Numbered from the stretch's first letter, positions 54,558-63,332 are shown. The stretch is DNA of 64,000 nucleotides from Candidatus Calescibacterium sp. (GCA_025060505.1 JANXBU010000002.1:124001-188000), one strand, 5' to 3'. The notes: generated by a model from the sequence alone, not told the origin. Made by a program: numbers and translations.

Positions 54558-55790
54558 ATGAAAGCGAATGAGATTGCCAACTACTTTGTTGAAAAAACAG
54601 CAGATATGATGGAACTATCTGGCAACGTCAAAAAACTTCTACTTACTCCGAAGAGACAGCTGAAAGTTCAGATTGTTCTTGAAAGAGAAGATGGAAATCT
54701 TGCGATTTTTACTGGATATCGTGTTCAACACTCAGATGCCCGTGGTCCTTTTAAGGGTGGATTAAGATACCATTTTGCAGTTGATATGGAAGAGGTTGAA
54801 GGCTTAGCTTCACTGATGACATGGAAAACAGCTCTGGTTGATATACCTTTTGGTGGAGCAAAGGGAGGTATAAACTGTGATCCAAAATCTCTTTCTCAAA
54901 GAGAACTTGAAATTCTCACAAGAAAATTTGTTGAGCAGATTCACGAATTCATAGGACCTATGAAAGATATTCCTGCACCAGATGTTAATACAAATGCATC
55001 TGTTATGGCTTGGATAATGGACGAATATTCAAAGATTTATGGTTTTAACCCAGCTGTTGTTACCGGAAAACCAGTTGATCTTTTTGGATCGCAAGGAAGA
55101 GAAGAGGCAACCGGCAGAGGTGTATATTTTGTAACTGCCTTTTTGCTTCACTCTATGGGTAGATCAATAAAAGATTGTAGCTATGCTATACAGGGGTTTG
55201 GAAATGTTGGTTCTTGGGCTGCAACATTTATACATCAACATGGAGGTAAAATAGTCGCTGTTTCAGATGTCTCCGGAGGATTATATAACAAAAATGGTAT
55301 AGATATAGATTCTTTGAAAGATTATGTGAGAAAAAAAGGAGAAGTAAAAGGTTTTCCGGAAGCAGATTACATAACTAACGAGGAGCTTCTTACAGCAGAC
55401 TGCGATGTTTTGATTCCGGCTGCTCTGAATGGAGTTATTGATACTCACATTGCAAAGGAGATAAAAGCAAAAATAATAGTTGAGGGAGCCAATGCTCCAA
55501 TTCTACCAGAAGCAGATCAATACCTTGAGAAAAATGGAGTGATTGTTGTTCCTGATATAATTGCAAATTCCGGAGGGGTTATTGTTTCTTATTTTGAGTG
55601 GACACAAAACATTCAACAGTTCAGGTGGCAATACGAAAAAGTTATAGATGAACTTTATCAGAAAATGAAATCAGCATACGATAGTGTTTATAACCTCGCG
55701 AAATCAAAGAAGGTCTCGCTCAGAACAGCTTCATACATAATAGCTTTAGGAAAGGTTGCAAAGGCAATAATACAAAGAGGTGTATACTGA
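54558..55790 (+). CDS. gdhA: Glutamate dehydrogenase (Glu/Leu/Phe/Val family)
   Basis: The 410-residue protein is of the hexameric GDH type: VQHSDARGPFKGGLRYH (substrate Lys), TWKTALVDIPFGGAKGGI (catalytic Lys), DIPAPDVNTN (catalytic Asp), GRGVYFVTAF and the NAD(P)-binding IQGFGNVGSWAA. It interconverts glutamate and 2-oxoglutarate plus ammonia. Its stop overlaps the ATG of the next gene (TGATG), so a cyclic-nucleotide-binding protein is translated with it. The ATG lacks a Shine-Dalgarno. Confidence 0.93.
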   Translation: MKANEIANYFVEKTADMMELSGNVKKLLLTPKRQLKVQIVLEREDGNLAIFTGYRVQHSDARGPFKGGLRYHFAVDMEEVEGLASLMTWKTALVDIPFGGAKGGINCDPKSLSQRELEILTRKFVEQIHEFIGPMKDIPAPDVNTNASVMAWIMDEYSKIYGFNPAVVTGKPVDLFGSQGREEATGRGVYFVTAFLLHSMGRSIKDCSYAIQGFGNVGSWAATFIHQHGGKIVAVSDVSGGLYNKNGIDIDSLKDYVRKKGEVKGFPEADYITNEELLTADCDVLIPAALNGVIDTHIAKEIKAKIIVEGANAPILPEADQYLEKNGVIVVPDIIANSGGVIVSYFEWTQNIQQFRWQYEKVIDELYQKMKSAYDSVYNLAKSKKVSLRTASYIIALGKVAKAIIQRGVY

Positions 55791-56311
55791 TGAATATTTG
55801 GCAAATTCTAAGGTCAATACCAAGTTTTTCAATTTTCAGTGATCAGGAGCTCAAAATTATATCCGAACAAGCTGAAACAAGGGATTTTGCATCCGGAGAA
55901 TTTGTTCTTAGAGAAGGGCAATCAAATGAAAGAATGTATGTTATAATGCACGGAACTGTTGAGATACACAAGAAATATGATGACAAAGACTTTGTTGTAG
56001 CTGAACTATCTGTTGGAAATTTTATTGGTGAGGTTAGCATTTTGGGATTTGATGAAAAACCTATGGCAAGCGTTATAGCTAAAACAAACACAAGTCTCCT
56101 TGAAATATCTAAGGAGGTTGTGGCAAGATGGTCGGAAGAAAATCCGAAGATCGTCATAAAGCTCTTTCAAGTTATATCTCTTGGGTTATCAAGAAAACTC
56201 AGAAAACTTAACGAGGAATATGTAAAGATTTTCATGCAGACCAAGGGTTTAGGAAAAATAAGCGAACTGAGATCTCTTCAAGAGAAACTCTTCAAGGAGT
56301 GGGGAATATAA
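55790..56311 (+). CDS. Cyclic nucleotide-binding-domain protein coupled to gdhA
   Basis: The 173-residue protein consists of one CNMP/Crp-type beta-roll (residues about 8-120: FSIFSDQELKIISEQAE, GEFVLREGQSNERMYVIMHGTVEI, GNFIGEVSILGFDEKPMASVIA) and C-terminal helices. The phosphate-binding cassette GEVSILGFDEKPMAS resembles the GE.aLl...pR.A pattern but lacks the Arg. No HTH is present, so it is not a transcription factor. One-base overlap with gdhA suggests stoichiometric expression and possibly allosteric control of the dehydrogenase; that is inference. Confidence 0.8.
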   Translation: MNIWQILRSIPSFSIFSDQELKIISEQAETRDFASGEFVLREGQSNERMYVIMHGTVEIHKKYDDKDFVVAELSVGNFIGEVSILGFDEKPMASVIAKTNTSLLEISKEVVARWSEENPKIVIKLFQVISLGLSRKLRKLNEEYVKIFMQTKGLGKISELRSLQEKLFKEWGI

Positions 56312-56417
56312 TCTCTGTTTTTTCGCTGATAATTTTTCTGATTGCCTTATTCTTCATGGAGTATCGCCTTTAACCTTTTGAGTATTCCCAAAAACAGATG
56401 TTTGCAGCGGTCTTGAT

Positions 56418-57179
56418 TTACGTTCTTTTTTCAGTACGCATTTCTCTCACAATTTCAATTTCTTCATCTGATACCAAGGCTTCTGCTATATGTAGATCTT
56501 CTTTGTATGTTATTTTTATATTTCTTCTATCCCCGGGAAGTCCTATTATATTTCTTTTGTTTCTGAAAAATATTCCAGCTAGATCTGCGAATTCTTCTTT
56601 GTTGCCATCTAAAAGTTTTTCAACTGCTTTGGCTCTGAATACCTGAGGAGTTTGTATTAAAGCTACATTATTTCTTGGGATTTCTTGTAAAAATATTGTT
56701 TCTTCATATATTGATTCCTTTGAGGTTTCATACTTTTTTATTTCAATTGTTCTTACAGTTTCTACTGGTGTTATAAATGGGATTATGCCCTCTATAGCGG
56801 GGTTTTTTTTCAGTTCATTTATGAATCTCAGAAGCGTTTCAACAGAAAAAAGAGGTCTTGCAGCATCGTGTTCTATAAGTATATCGTCTTGTTGTATAGA
56901 TGTTTTCTTCCTGAGTTCAAGGAATGAGTTTTCAAATGATTGCCATCTTGTTTTTCCACCTTCAGTCAAAACTATTTGTGCATATTTGTATTTTGAAATT
57001 ATATCTTGCATACTATCTTGGTCTTCTTTTTGAAAAGCTAATATTATCAAATCAACACCTACTTTCAGGAATTTTGAGATTGAAAAATCTATAACTTTTA
57101 TCCCTTTCAGTGTTTTGAATATTTTTTTTTCTCCAAATCTTTCGCTCTTACCAGCTCCGAGAATTATTGCGGAAATCAT
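56418..57179 (-). CDS. ispD: 2-C-methyl-D-erythritol 4-phosphate cytidylyltransferase
   Basis: The 253-residue protein has the nucleotidyltransferase start AIILGAGKSERFG followed by KKIFKTLKG, VLTEGGKTRWQSFENSF and the signature EHDAARPLFS, then QTPQVFRAKAVEKLL, all in IspD order. It makes CDP-methylerythritol in the MEP pathway whose first enzyme, Dxs, is encoded at 26607. No ispF is fused or adjacent. Its ATG lies 20 bp after cheR in the same direction. Confidence 0.92.
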   Translation of the reverse strand: MISAIILGAGKSERFGEKKIFKTLKGIKVIDFSISKFLKVGVDLIILAFQKEDQDSMQDIISKYKYAQIVLTEGGKTRWQSFENSFLELRKKTSIQQDDILIEHDAARPLFSVETLLRFINELKKNPAIEGIIPFITPVETVRTIEIKKYETSKESIYEETIFLQEIPRNNVALIQTPQVFRAKAVEKLLDGNKEEFADLAGIFFRNKRNIIGLPGDRRNIKITYKEDLHIAEALVSDEEIEIVREMRTEKRT

Positions 57180-57199
57180 CTGTGGTTTGGTTATGTTTT

Positions 57200-58036
57200 C
57201 TATACTTCCATCATATCTGTTCTTTTGTAGAAGAACATATTTCCTTCAAATATAGGTTCAAATATTTCTGTGATAACAGATATTCTTTCAGCAGGTCCAA
57301 GAACTAAATATCCTCCCTTGTTCAGTATTGACCAGAAAGTTTCTGCAAGTTGGTTCCTTGATCTTTCATCAAAGTATATTATCACGTTTTTGCAGAAAAT
57401 CACGTCAAATTTACCAAGCATTCTCATTCTGATTTTATCCATAAGATTTATCTTTTCAAAGAACACGTTTTTTGCAACTATATCTTTTATTTTCCAAGTG
57501 TTCTCATCTATTCTATCAAAATATTTTGGAAGAAGATATGGTGGGATACCCCTTACAGAATACATTGAGTAGGTTCCATCTTTTGCTTTCTGAATGAAGT
57601 TCTCGTTTATATCTACTCCTACAACTTTATACGATATGTGTGGTAATTTTTCAAGCATATAAATTGATAGTGTGTACGGTTCTTCTCCGGTGGCACATCC
57701 TGCTGAAAGAAAATTTAGGTTTTTCTTTCCAGATTCATCTAAATACTTTTTCAAAATTCTATCGAAAAATACATCTATTTGAATTTTATCTCTGAAAAAC
57801 TGAGTTTCTCCTATAGTTATGATTTTCAGTAGCTCATCTATTTCTTTCTGATTATGGTCTTTGCATAATTTTATATAGGTTCTTGGGTCTACTCCAAGAT
57901 GCTTTAATCTTGGTTTCAATTTATAACTAAGGAGGTAAGTTTTCTGATCTTCTATGTATATTCCAGAAAATCTCCAAATTAGGTCTCTTATTTCTTTTAT
58001 TTCCGACTCGGAGAAATCAAATGACTTTTCTTCCAT
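57200..58036 (-). CDS. cheR: CheR-type protein methyltransferase
   Basis: The 278-residue protein has an N-terminal helical domain (IKEIRDLIWRFSGIYIEDQKTYLL, TIGETQFFRD with the typical T-x-FFR) and a SAM-binding domain (LSAGCATGEEPYTLSIYMLE, VVGVDINENFIQKAKDG, DVIFCKNVIIYFDERSRNQL, GGYLVLGPAE). CheR methylates glutamates of chemoreceptors. No che cluster is present; the MCP-like protein at 8532 is the only receptor-like candidate in the window. ispD follows after 20 bp. Confidence 0.92.
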   Translation of the reverse strand: MEEKSFDFSESEIKEIRDLIWRFSGIYIEDQKTYLLSYKLKPRLKHLGVDPRTYIKLCKDHNQKEIDELLKIITIGETQFFRDKIQIDVFFDRILKKYLDESGKKNLNFLSAGCATGEEPYTLSIYMLEKLPHISYKVVGVDINENFIQKAKDGTYSMYSVRGIPPYLLPKYFDRIDENTWKIKDIVAKNVFFEKINLMDKIRMRMLGKFDVIFCKNVIIYFDERSRNQLAETFWSILNKGGYLVLGPAERISVITEIFEPIFEGNMFFYKRTDMMEV

Positions 58037-58233
58037 CTGATGAAGAAATTTCTTTAATTATTATAGCTTTAATTATTTGTGAATCTAAATTCAAAATTCA
58101 AAATTTAAAAATATAAAAATTTAAAAGATTACAAAGCAAATTTTATTCGAATAATTTATTCCTCATTGTTTTTGTTTTTCGTTTCGAGATTTTTGTCATT
58201 CAGTTTGATTTTTATACAAAATTTTCCGAATGT

Positions 58234-58250
58234 TGATTAATTTTTAATCA
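58234..58250. promoter_or_regulatory. Perfect 17-bp palindrome at a start codon
   Basis: TGATTAA-TTT-TTAATCA is a perfect 7-bp inverted repeat with a 3-bp centre, ending 2 nt before the ATG at 58253. It contains TTAATT/TTTAAT, the likely -10 box. A dimeric regulator bound here would cover the promoter core and start codon. Confidence 0.55.
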
Positions 58251-58252
58251 CT

Positions 58253-60076
58253 ATGGAATTCGGATTTCCTGTTTTATCTGCTGGCATATGGCTTTCTATT
58301 GTGATGATACTAGTTTTGTTGAGCTGGCTCATATTCTATTATTCTCCTGTTGTTATAAAAACGACCATAAGTTTCGTTGTTTTTTCTGTTATATTGCTCA
58401 CGGTTTCATTATGGGTTGGAACGCATTCTATAATTGAGTTTGTTCGTGAGTGGAGCGAGTATGAAGTGAGCAGAATAGAAGAGGGAGCTTTTACATTTAT
58501 AGAAAGACGTAAAAGTGATCAGAGAACGATCGTCAAGAGATTTACAGATGAACCCGAAAAAATACTGGAAGATAGATTTGCTAAAACTGTTCTTGACTAC
58601 ATTGCTATTGCAGATAGGAGTGGGAAGATAATTGCTTCAAACAAGAATCTGAATTTCAACATATCAAATATTGAAGGGGATTTGGAGCAGGGATTTTACA
58701 GATCAAATGGTGTTGTTTATCTTCTGACGGTTGCGAATGCGAAAGATGATAAGTTCATACTGATAGGCGAGCAGGTTGAAATAAGAATAATCCCAGCTCT
58801 GCAAGGTATGCTTTCTATTAAGGAAGCCTATATTCAAACAGGGCAGGAAGATAATCAACAGAATGAAGATGAAACAGTTTTAAAGAACGCGCAAATTGAG
58901 TTAGGTTCGGATATAAATCTTGTTCTTGTTCCGAATTACGATCTGGTTTTTGAACTTGTTTCAAAGCTCGCAACGGAAACATCAAGAGGAATTGGTGTAT
59001 CTTTGATTCTCGCGGCTGTTTTCTTCGCTGTTCTCTCTCTTATATATATCAGAAAACCGCTTATGGGTTTGATTTCTGCTTCATCTGAAGTTGAAAAAGG
59101 AAATTTTGAGTACGAAATTCCAGATAGACCAAAGGGAGATATCGGAAAACTTATAAACACTTTCAACAGTATGATAAAGGGTCTCAGAAAAAGAGATGCT
59201 CAGATAAAATATAGAAACGAGTTGCTTTCAGCTATAAGAGAGCTTGCAAGAGCTATCCTTAACGAATTTGATAAGGAGAAAGTTTTTGAAATATGCGTTG
59301 ATACCGCCGGAATTAAAACAGGCTCAAAGTGTGCTATATTTTATAGCGATAAAATCAGATATTCTGAAAAGCCAGATGTAGAAAGACAAGATCTTGAAGG
59401 ACTGCAAGATGGTGAGACTATAAAGAAAGATGGAAACTACATTTTATACTATGAAATATCTGCTCATAAGGAAGAAGGAAAAATACTTTACGGAAAATTT
59501 ATCGCACAGAGAGATAAAGATTTTTCTCAGGAAGAAAAGGAGTTTTTCTCATCAATCGTCAATTACGCTGCTTCCGCGTGTCTGAGAATTGATTATGTTA
59601 TGAAACTCAAACTCCTCCAATCTACAGATAGTGTAACAGGACTCTTCAACTCTACATTTTTCAAATCAAGCGTTAAAAGAGAAGTATCTATGTTTCAAAG
59701 ATTTCAGAGAAATTTTGCCATCGTGTTTATAGATATACAGAACTCATCTGAAATAATAGATAGGTTCGGAAACATAATATGGGAAGATATAATAAAAGCT
59801 GTGTCTATGATAATGAAGAAATCTGTTAGAACTTATGATATACCAGCTCGTCTTGGTAACGATAGGTTTGCCTTACTTCTTCCAAACACAGTGGCTCAAA
59901 ATGCGAAAGTCGTCGAAGATAGAGTAAGAGATATTATAAGATCTGCTCCGGAGATACCATCTCTACCGGAACTTGAAATAAAAATAGAGGTTTCCTCAAT
60001 AGCTACTGATTCTACTAATGTTGACGAAATATTTAGGAGCATAGACCAAAGAATATCTGCTGTGCAAGAGAAATAA
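58253..60076 (+). CDS. Membrane sensor with HAMP, GAF-like and degenerate GGDEF domains
   Basis: This 607-residue protein has membrane segments at about 8-30, 36-58 and 245-265. An extracytoplasmic sensor region lies at about 65-240, followed by a HAMP domain (IRKPLMGLISASSEVEKGN, about 266-320), a GAF-like domain (about 330-450) and a GGDEF-family domain (about 460-605, starting DSVTGLFNSTFF). The signature reads GNDRF at about residue 532 instead of GGDEF/GGEEF, and the metal segment FIDIQNSSEIIDRFG departs from the usual D-x-D/K pattern. Diguanylate cyclase activity is therefore unlikely; a c-di-GMP or protein-binding receptor is possible. A palindrome abuts its start codon. Confidence 0.85.
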   Translation: MEFGFPVLSAGIWLSIVMILVLLSWLIFYYSPVVIKTTISFVVFSVILLTVSLWVGTHSIIEFVREWSEYEVSRIEEGAFTFIERRKSDQRTIVKRFTDEPEKILEDRFAKTVLDYIAIADRSGKIIASNKNLNFNISNIEGDLEQGFYRSNGVVYLLTVANAKDDKFILIGEQVEIRIIPALQGMLSIKEAYIQTGQEDNQQNEDETVLKNAQIELGSDINLVLVPNYDLVFELVSKLATETSRGIGVSLILAAVFFAVLSLIYIRKPLMGLISASSEVEKGNFEYEIPDRPKGDIGKLINTFNSMIKGLRKRDAQIKYRNELLSAIRELARAILNEFDKEKVFEICVDTAGIKTGSKCAIFYSDKIRYSEKPDVERQDLEGLQDGETIKKDGNYILYYEISAHKEEGKILYGKFIAQRDKDFSQEEKEFFSSIVNYAASACLRIDYVMKLKLLQSTDSVTGLFNSTFFKSSVKREVSMFQRFQRNFAIVFIDIQNSSEIIDRFGNIIWEDIIKAVSMIMKKSVRTYDIPARLGNDRFALLLPNTVAQNAKVVEDRVRDIIRSAPEIPSLPELEIKIEVSSIATDSTNVDEIFRSIDQRISAVQEK

Positions 60077-60138
60077 TTCATGATAATAAACAAAAAAGAA
60101 AACAGGAAATTTTATCTCAAAAAAATTAAAATTTCTGA

Positions 60139-60858
60139 GTGTTGAAAGAGAAGTCGCCAGAGGAAATTATAAAGGAGATCGAAAAAATTTTTTCAAGACC
60201 TTATTCCTATCCTTTCTATGAAAAGAAGAAAAGTAATATCTATTTCATAGCTGGGTCTGTTTTGGCAGTATTGATTTTGCTTTCTGTTTTGTTTTTTGTT
60301 TTTTCTCCAAGTTTCAGGATTGAAACCAAAAATCTTGGAACTACTGAGAAGACCATAGAAACAGAAGAAAAAAAGGGATGTTTTTTATCTGTATCATACG
60401 ATAATGAAGTCGTGAATCTTATTCTTGATTTTGGAGTAAAGGATATGAGGATAGTTTCCGCAAAAAAATTAAAGAGAAACAACATAAAGTTTTTTGTAGG
60501 AGATTTCAGGACATTTAATGATTCTGTGATAGTTTCGTCAAGACTGAACGACAAATCGATTCCCAACAAAATAGAGAAAGTCAATGAAGATTTTTGGAGG
60601 GTTTATATCAATTTGGAAGTTCCAGAACTTCAAGTATATTACAACAAACCAAATATATCTCAGAGCGATGTTTCAAATATAGAGAAACTAATTTCAGGCA
60701 AAGTTGGAGAGGTAGTTAGAGTTGAGGTCTTTCCATATGAGGTCCCGGTTGCTGATGTGATTATTGAACTTGAAAAAAGGGAGCAATGCGAAAGCTTAGT
60801 TAATTTTCTCAAATCAAAAGGTAAGAAAGTTGTGACAGAATTGTTTTTAAGAAGCTGA
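60139..60858 (+). CDS. Bitopic membrane protein of unknown function
   Basis: The 239-residue protein starts at GTG 60139 (or the adjacent TTG 60142). It has about 35 cytoplasmic residues, one membrane segment (about 35-57, YFIAGSVLAVLILLSVLFFVF), and an extracytoplasmic part with an N-terminal beta-rich half. Its C-terminal segment (VRVEVFPYEVPVADVIIELEKREQCESLVNFLKSKGKKVV) resembles a SPOR domain in pattern, without certainty. TAAAAT (60127-60132) ends 6 nt upstream. It lies 50 bp before a gspL-like gene, so a secretion-system role is possible. Confidence 0.6.
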   Translation: MLKEKSPEEIIKEIEKIFSRPYSYPFYEKKKSNIYFIAGSVLAVLILLSVLFFVFSPSFRIETKNLGTTEKTIETEEKKGCFLSVSYDNEVVNLILDFGVKDMRIVSAKKLKRNNIKFFVGDFRTFNDSVIVSSRLNDKSIPNKIEKVNEDFWRVYINLEVPELQVYYNKPNISQSDVSNIEKLISGKVGEVVRVEVFPYEVPVADVIIELEKREQCESLVNFLKSKGKKVVTELFLRS

Positions 60859-60908
60859 ATTATATTTGAAGTTTAATAGATTTGATTTCTACAAGCCTGA
60901 TTTGGTAA

Positions 60909-62078
60909 ATGTTTATCTGGGATACAGAAAATAATATAGGGTTAAGCGTATTTAAATCTTTTAGAAAAATAGAGGTCAATCTTGTTAATCAGGAGCCTCC
61001 AAACAAAAAGGGAATTACTATATTTTTTCCGGATCCTTTTTACATGACAATTAGAACTTTCGACTTTTCATTTGGTGGGAAAAGAGCGAAGAAAGCCTGT
61101 GAGGTTGAGATAGCTTCACTTGAGATGTTTCAGGGAGATAAATATTTAATATGGACTCCTCGCAGAGCTGGAACATCTCTTGTAATAATATACGAAGGCG
61201 AGTATGTTCAGAGTTTTGTATCAGAAGGAATTAGTTCCATGATTTTCAAACCGATTTGTCTTTTGCATCTATGTGATGGAACCAACATCGTTGCAGATAT
61301 AGGGGAAAAAACAGTTTCAATAGCCTCTTTAATAGATAAAGACTTTTTCAGAATAGCATTTTTCAGATACCAAACAAAAGAAGATATAAGAGCCTATGTT
61401 ATGCTTTTTTTATCTGGATTGAAAAATAGGAACCTTAAATTTATGGTATGTGGTAAGAGGTCAGAGTTTTTTCCATTTGAGGCTCAGGTTGTTAAACCAT
61501 CTGACATTTTTGATGTTCAAGTGGATGATCCTTCTTTTACTTCTCTTTTCTGTGCAGCTTTGGGAAAGTATCCTGATGTCAGGTTAAAATTTGTTGAATA
61601 TCAACCAAGTCTTGAACTTCTGCTACAAAGATCGCTCGGGATATCGGTTTTATCTTTTATAGCTTTGGCACTTGGATTTTTTCCCTCTTTTCTTGAATTG
61701 AGACACATTGAGGGGAAAGTGAAAAACCTAGTCAATGAAAAATCTCAAATTTTTTCTTCTGTTTTTCCGGACAAAAAAGTTGTTGATCCGTACTCCCAAC
61801 TCAAGATAGAATACTCAAGACTCGTAGGTAACGGAGATAAATCTGGATTTCATGTTTTTGCTAGGTTCGCTGAGGCTATCTCTTTACATGTAATAAGGAT
61901 GGAGGATTTCTCTCTTGATTCAGGTGAAATATCAGCTCAACTGAAAATAAAGGAAATCTCAGACATACAGAAAATAAAGGAAGCACTTGAGAAATTTCTG
62001 AAGGATGTTAAAGTTACGTCAACGGTAAGAAGCAGAGAAGGAGATTCATACATAATGCGTATAAGTGGTAAGCTATAA
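60909..62078 (+). CDS. gspL: Type II secretion GspL-like protein
   Basis: The 389-residue protein has an N-terminal cytoplasmic half (about 1-240), a single membrane segment (about 245-262, ISVLSFIALALGFFPSF) and a periplasmic ferredoxin-like tail. The stretch IFSSVFPDKKVVDPYSQLKIEYSRL after the membrane segment is characteristic of GspL (FP...VVDP..QL). GspL links the secretion ATPase GspE to GspM in the inner membrane. No other gsp gene follows; instead a 32-codon frame overlaps its stop (TAATG). The PilO/GspM-like gene at 2120 could be its partner. Confidence 0.75.
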   Translation: MFIWDTENNIGLSVFKSFRKIEVNLVNQEPPNKKGITIFFPDPFYMTIRTFDFSFGGKRAKKACEVEIASLEMFQGDKYLIWTPRRAGTSLVIIYEGEYVQSFVSEGISSMIFKPICLLHLCDGTNIVADIGEKTVSIASLIDKDFFRIAFFRYQTKEDIRAYVMLFLSGLKNRNLKFMVCGKRSEFFPFEAQVVKPSDIFDVQVDDPSFTSLFCAALGKYPDVRLKFVEYQPSLELLLQRSLGISVLSFIALALGFFPSFLELRHIEGKVKNLVNEKSQIFSSVFPDKKVVDPYSQLKIEYSRLVGNGDKSGFHVFARFAEAISLHVIRMEDFSLDSGEISAQLKIKEISDIQKIKEALEKFLKDVKVTSTVRSREGDSYIMRISGKL

Positions 62079-62176
62079 TGCGATATAGGGTCTTCGGAAT
62101 TACATTACATAACACAAGGTATTTCAACAATTCAGAAATATCTTCGTTTGAAAAAAGTGAAATTAGATCCAAATAA
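62078..62176 (+). CDS. Short 32-codon frame coupled to gspL stop (doubtful)
   Basis: ATG overlaps the gspL stop codon (TAATG), the classic coupling arrangement, but the frame ends after 32 residues (MRYRVFGITLHNT...). It overlaps the 3' end of the convergent pheS gene. It is at the place where gspM is expected, but the sequence shows no GspM feature. It may be a remnant or chance. Confidence 0.3.
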   Translation: MRYRVFGITLHNTRYFNNSEISSFEKSEIRSK

Positions 62177-63166
62177 TAACCTTATGTCATCTATGTTGTA
62201 TTTTATCATGGTAAGTCGCTCTACACCCATTCCGAAGGCAAAACCTTGAACATCTGTGTATTGAACAGATCTGAAAACTTCTGGATGAACCATTCCGCAT
62301 CCGGCAACTTCAAGGAATCCAGAACCTTTACACACTTTGCATGATTTGTTTTCACCTTTACATATGCTGCATGAAACATCAACTTCCGCTGATGGTTCTG
62401 TGAAAGGAAAATATGAAGGTCTGAACCTTACTTTTACATCTTCGCTGAAAAACTTCTTGAAGAAAAATTCAAGCACTCCGAAAAGGTCGGACATTCTGAC
62501 TTTTTTATCTACATATAATCCCTCTACCTGATGGAACACAGGAGAGTGTGTTGCATCCCAGTCTCTTCTGAAAACCCTTCCTGGAGCGATTATTTTTATA
62601 GGTATCTTACCTCTGCGTTTTTCCATAGCTCTTATTTGAACTGGGGATGTGTGTGTTCTGAGCAGTCTGTTATCTTCAAGGTAGAATGTATCTTGCATAT
62701 CTCGCGCCGGATGATCTGGGGGAATATTCAGAGCTGTAAAATTATACCAATCGCCTTCTACCTCGGGGCCATCTTCTACTTCAAAGCCCATTTTCTCAAA
62801 TATTTTTTTTATTTGTCTCATTACCTCAGAAACCGGATGCGTTGCGCCAAGAAATCTTGTCCTTCCATCAAGAGTTATATCTGGTAATTTGAACTCTATC
62901 TTCTTTTGTTCTTCTATTTCTTTTGATTTGGTCTCTATTATCTCTTTTATTTCGTTGAGTATTTTTCCAAGAAGTTTTTTCTGCTCAACTTCTTTTGTTT
63001 GTGGAATAATCTTGAACATCTCTGGTAGTTTTTCTTTCAGGTATTTTGATTTGAGTTCAGATATTATCTTGTTTTTTTCTTCATCTGAGTCTGTTTTTGT
63101 TGCTTCTTCTATTTTTCGTATGACTTCTTCTTTGAGCTTTTTGGCTTCGTCAATTGCATCTTTCAT
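62132..63166 (-). CDS. pheS: Phenylalanyl-tRNA synthetase alpha subunit
   Basis: The 344-residue protein has the N-terminal coiled coil (about 1-90), then class II motifs: THPVSEVMRQIKKIFEKMGFEVEDGPEVE, NFTALNIPPDHPARDMQDTFYL, LLRTHTSPVQIRAM, GRVFRRDWDATHSPVFHQVEGLYV and GFAFGMGVERLTMIKYNIDDIR. A Cys-rich insertion CSICKGENKSCKVC near 280 looks like a small zinc site. It charges tRNA-Phe together with PheT, whose gene usually follows but is not downstream here. An AAGG 6 nt before the ATG is a weak Shine-Dalgarno. Confidence 0.95.
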   Translation of the reverse strand: MKDAIDEAKKLKEEVIRKIEEATKTDSDEEKNKIISELKSKYLKEKLPEMFKIIPQTKEVEQKKLLGKILNEIKEIIETKSKEIEEQKKIEFKLPDITLDGRTRFLGATHPVSEVMRQIKKIFEKMGFEVEDGPEVEGDWYNFTALNIPPDHPARDMQDTFYLEDNRLLRTHTSPVQIRAMEKRRGKIPIKIIAPGRVFRRDWDATHSPVFHQVEGLYVDKKVRMSDLFGVLEFFFKKFFSEDVKVRFRPSYFPFTEPSAEVDVSCSICKGENKSCKVCKGSGFLEVAGCGMVHPEVFRSVQYTDVQGFAFGMGVERLTMIKYNIDDIRLLFGSNFTFFKRRYF

Positions 63167-63239
63167 ATAGACCTTTTTTAAATATAATTCTTTATGTTTT
63201 TACAAATGTTGATTTTTTTATTGTTAATTTTCTGTTATT

Positions 63240-63332
63240 GGAGAGGTGGCCGAGAGGTCTAAGGCAGCAGCCTGCTAAGCTGCGACGGAGTTAAAATCCG
63301 TCTCGCGGGTTCGAATCCCGCCCTCTCCGCCA
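63240..63332 (+). tRNA. tRNA-Ser (anticodon GCU)
   Basis: The 93-nt cloverleaf has a 7-bp acceptor stem (GGAGAGG/CCTCTCC). The anticodon stem GCAGC/GCTGC encloses loop CTGCTAA with anticodon GCT, reading AGC and AGU. It also has a long class II variable arm (ACGGA/TCCGT), a T arm with GGTTCGAATCC, discriminator G and an encoded CCA end. Stems are GC-rich against the AT-rich background. Confidence 0.97.

Noticed and set aside
58081-58130. Repeated AAAATTTAAAA-like motifs upstream of the GGDEF gene
   Set aside because: Simple AT-rich sequence without unit structure or regular spacing; no CRISPR or origin-like array anywhere in the window.
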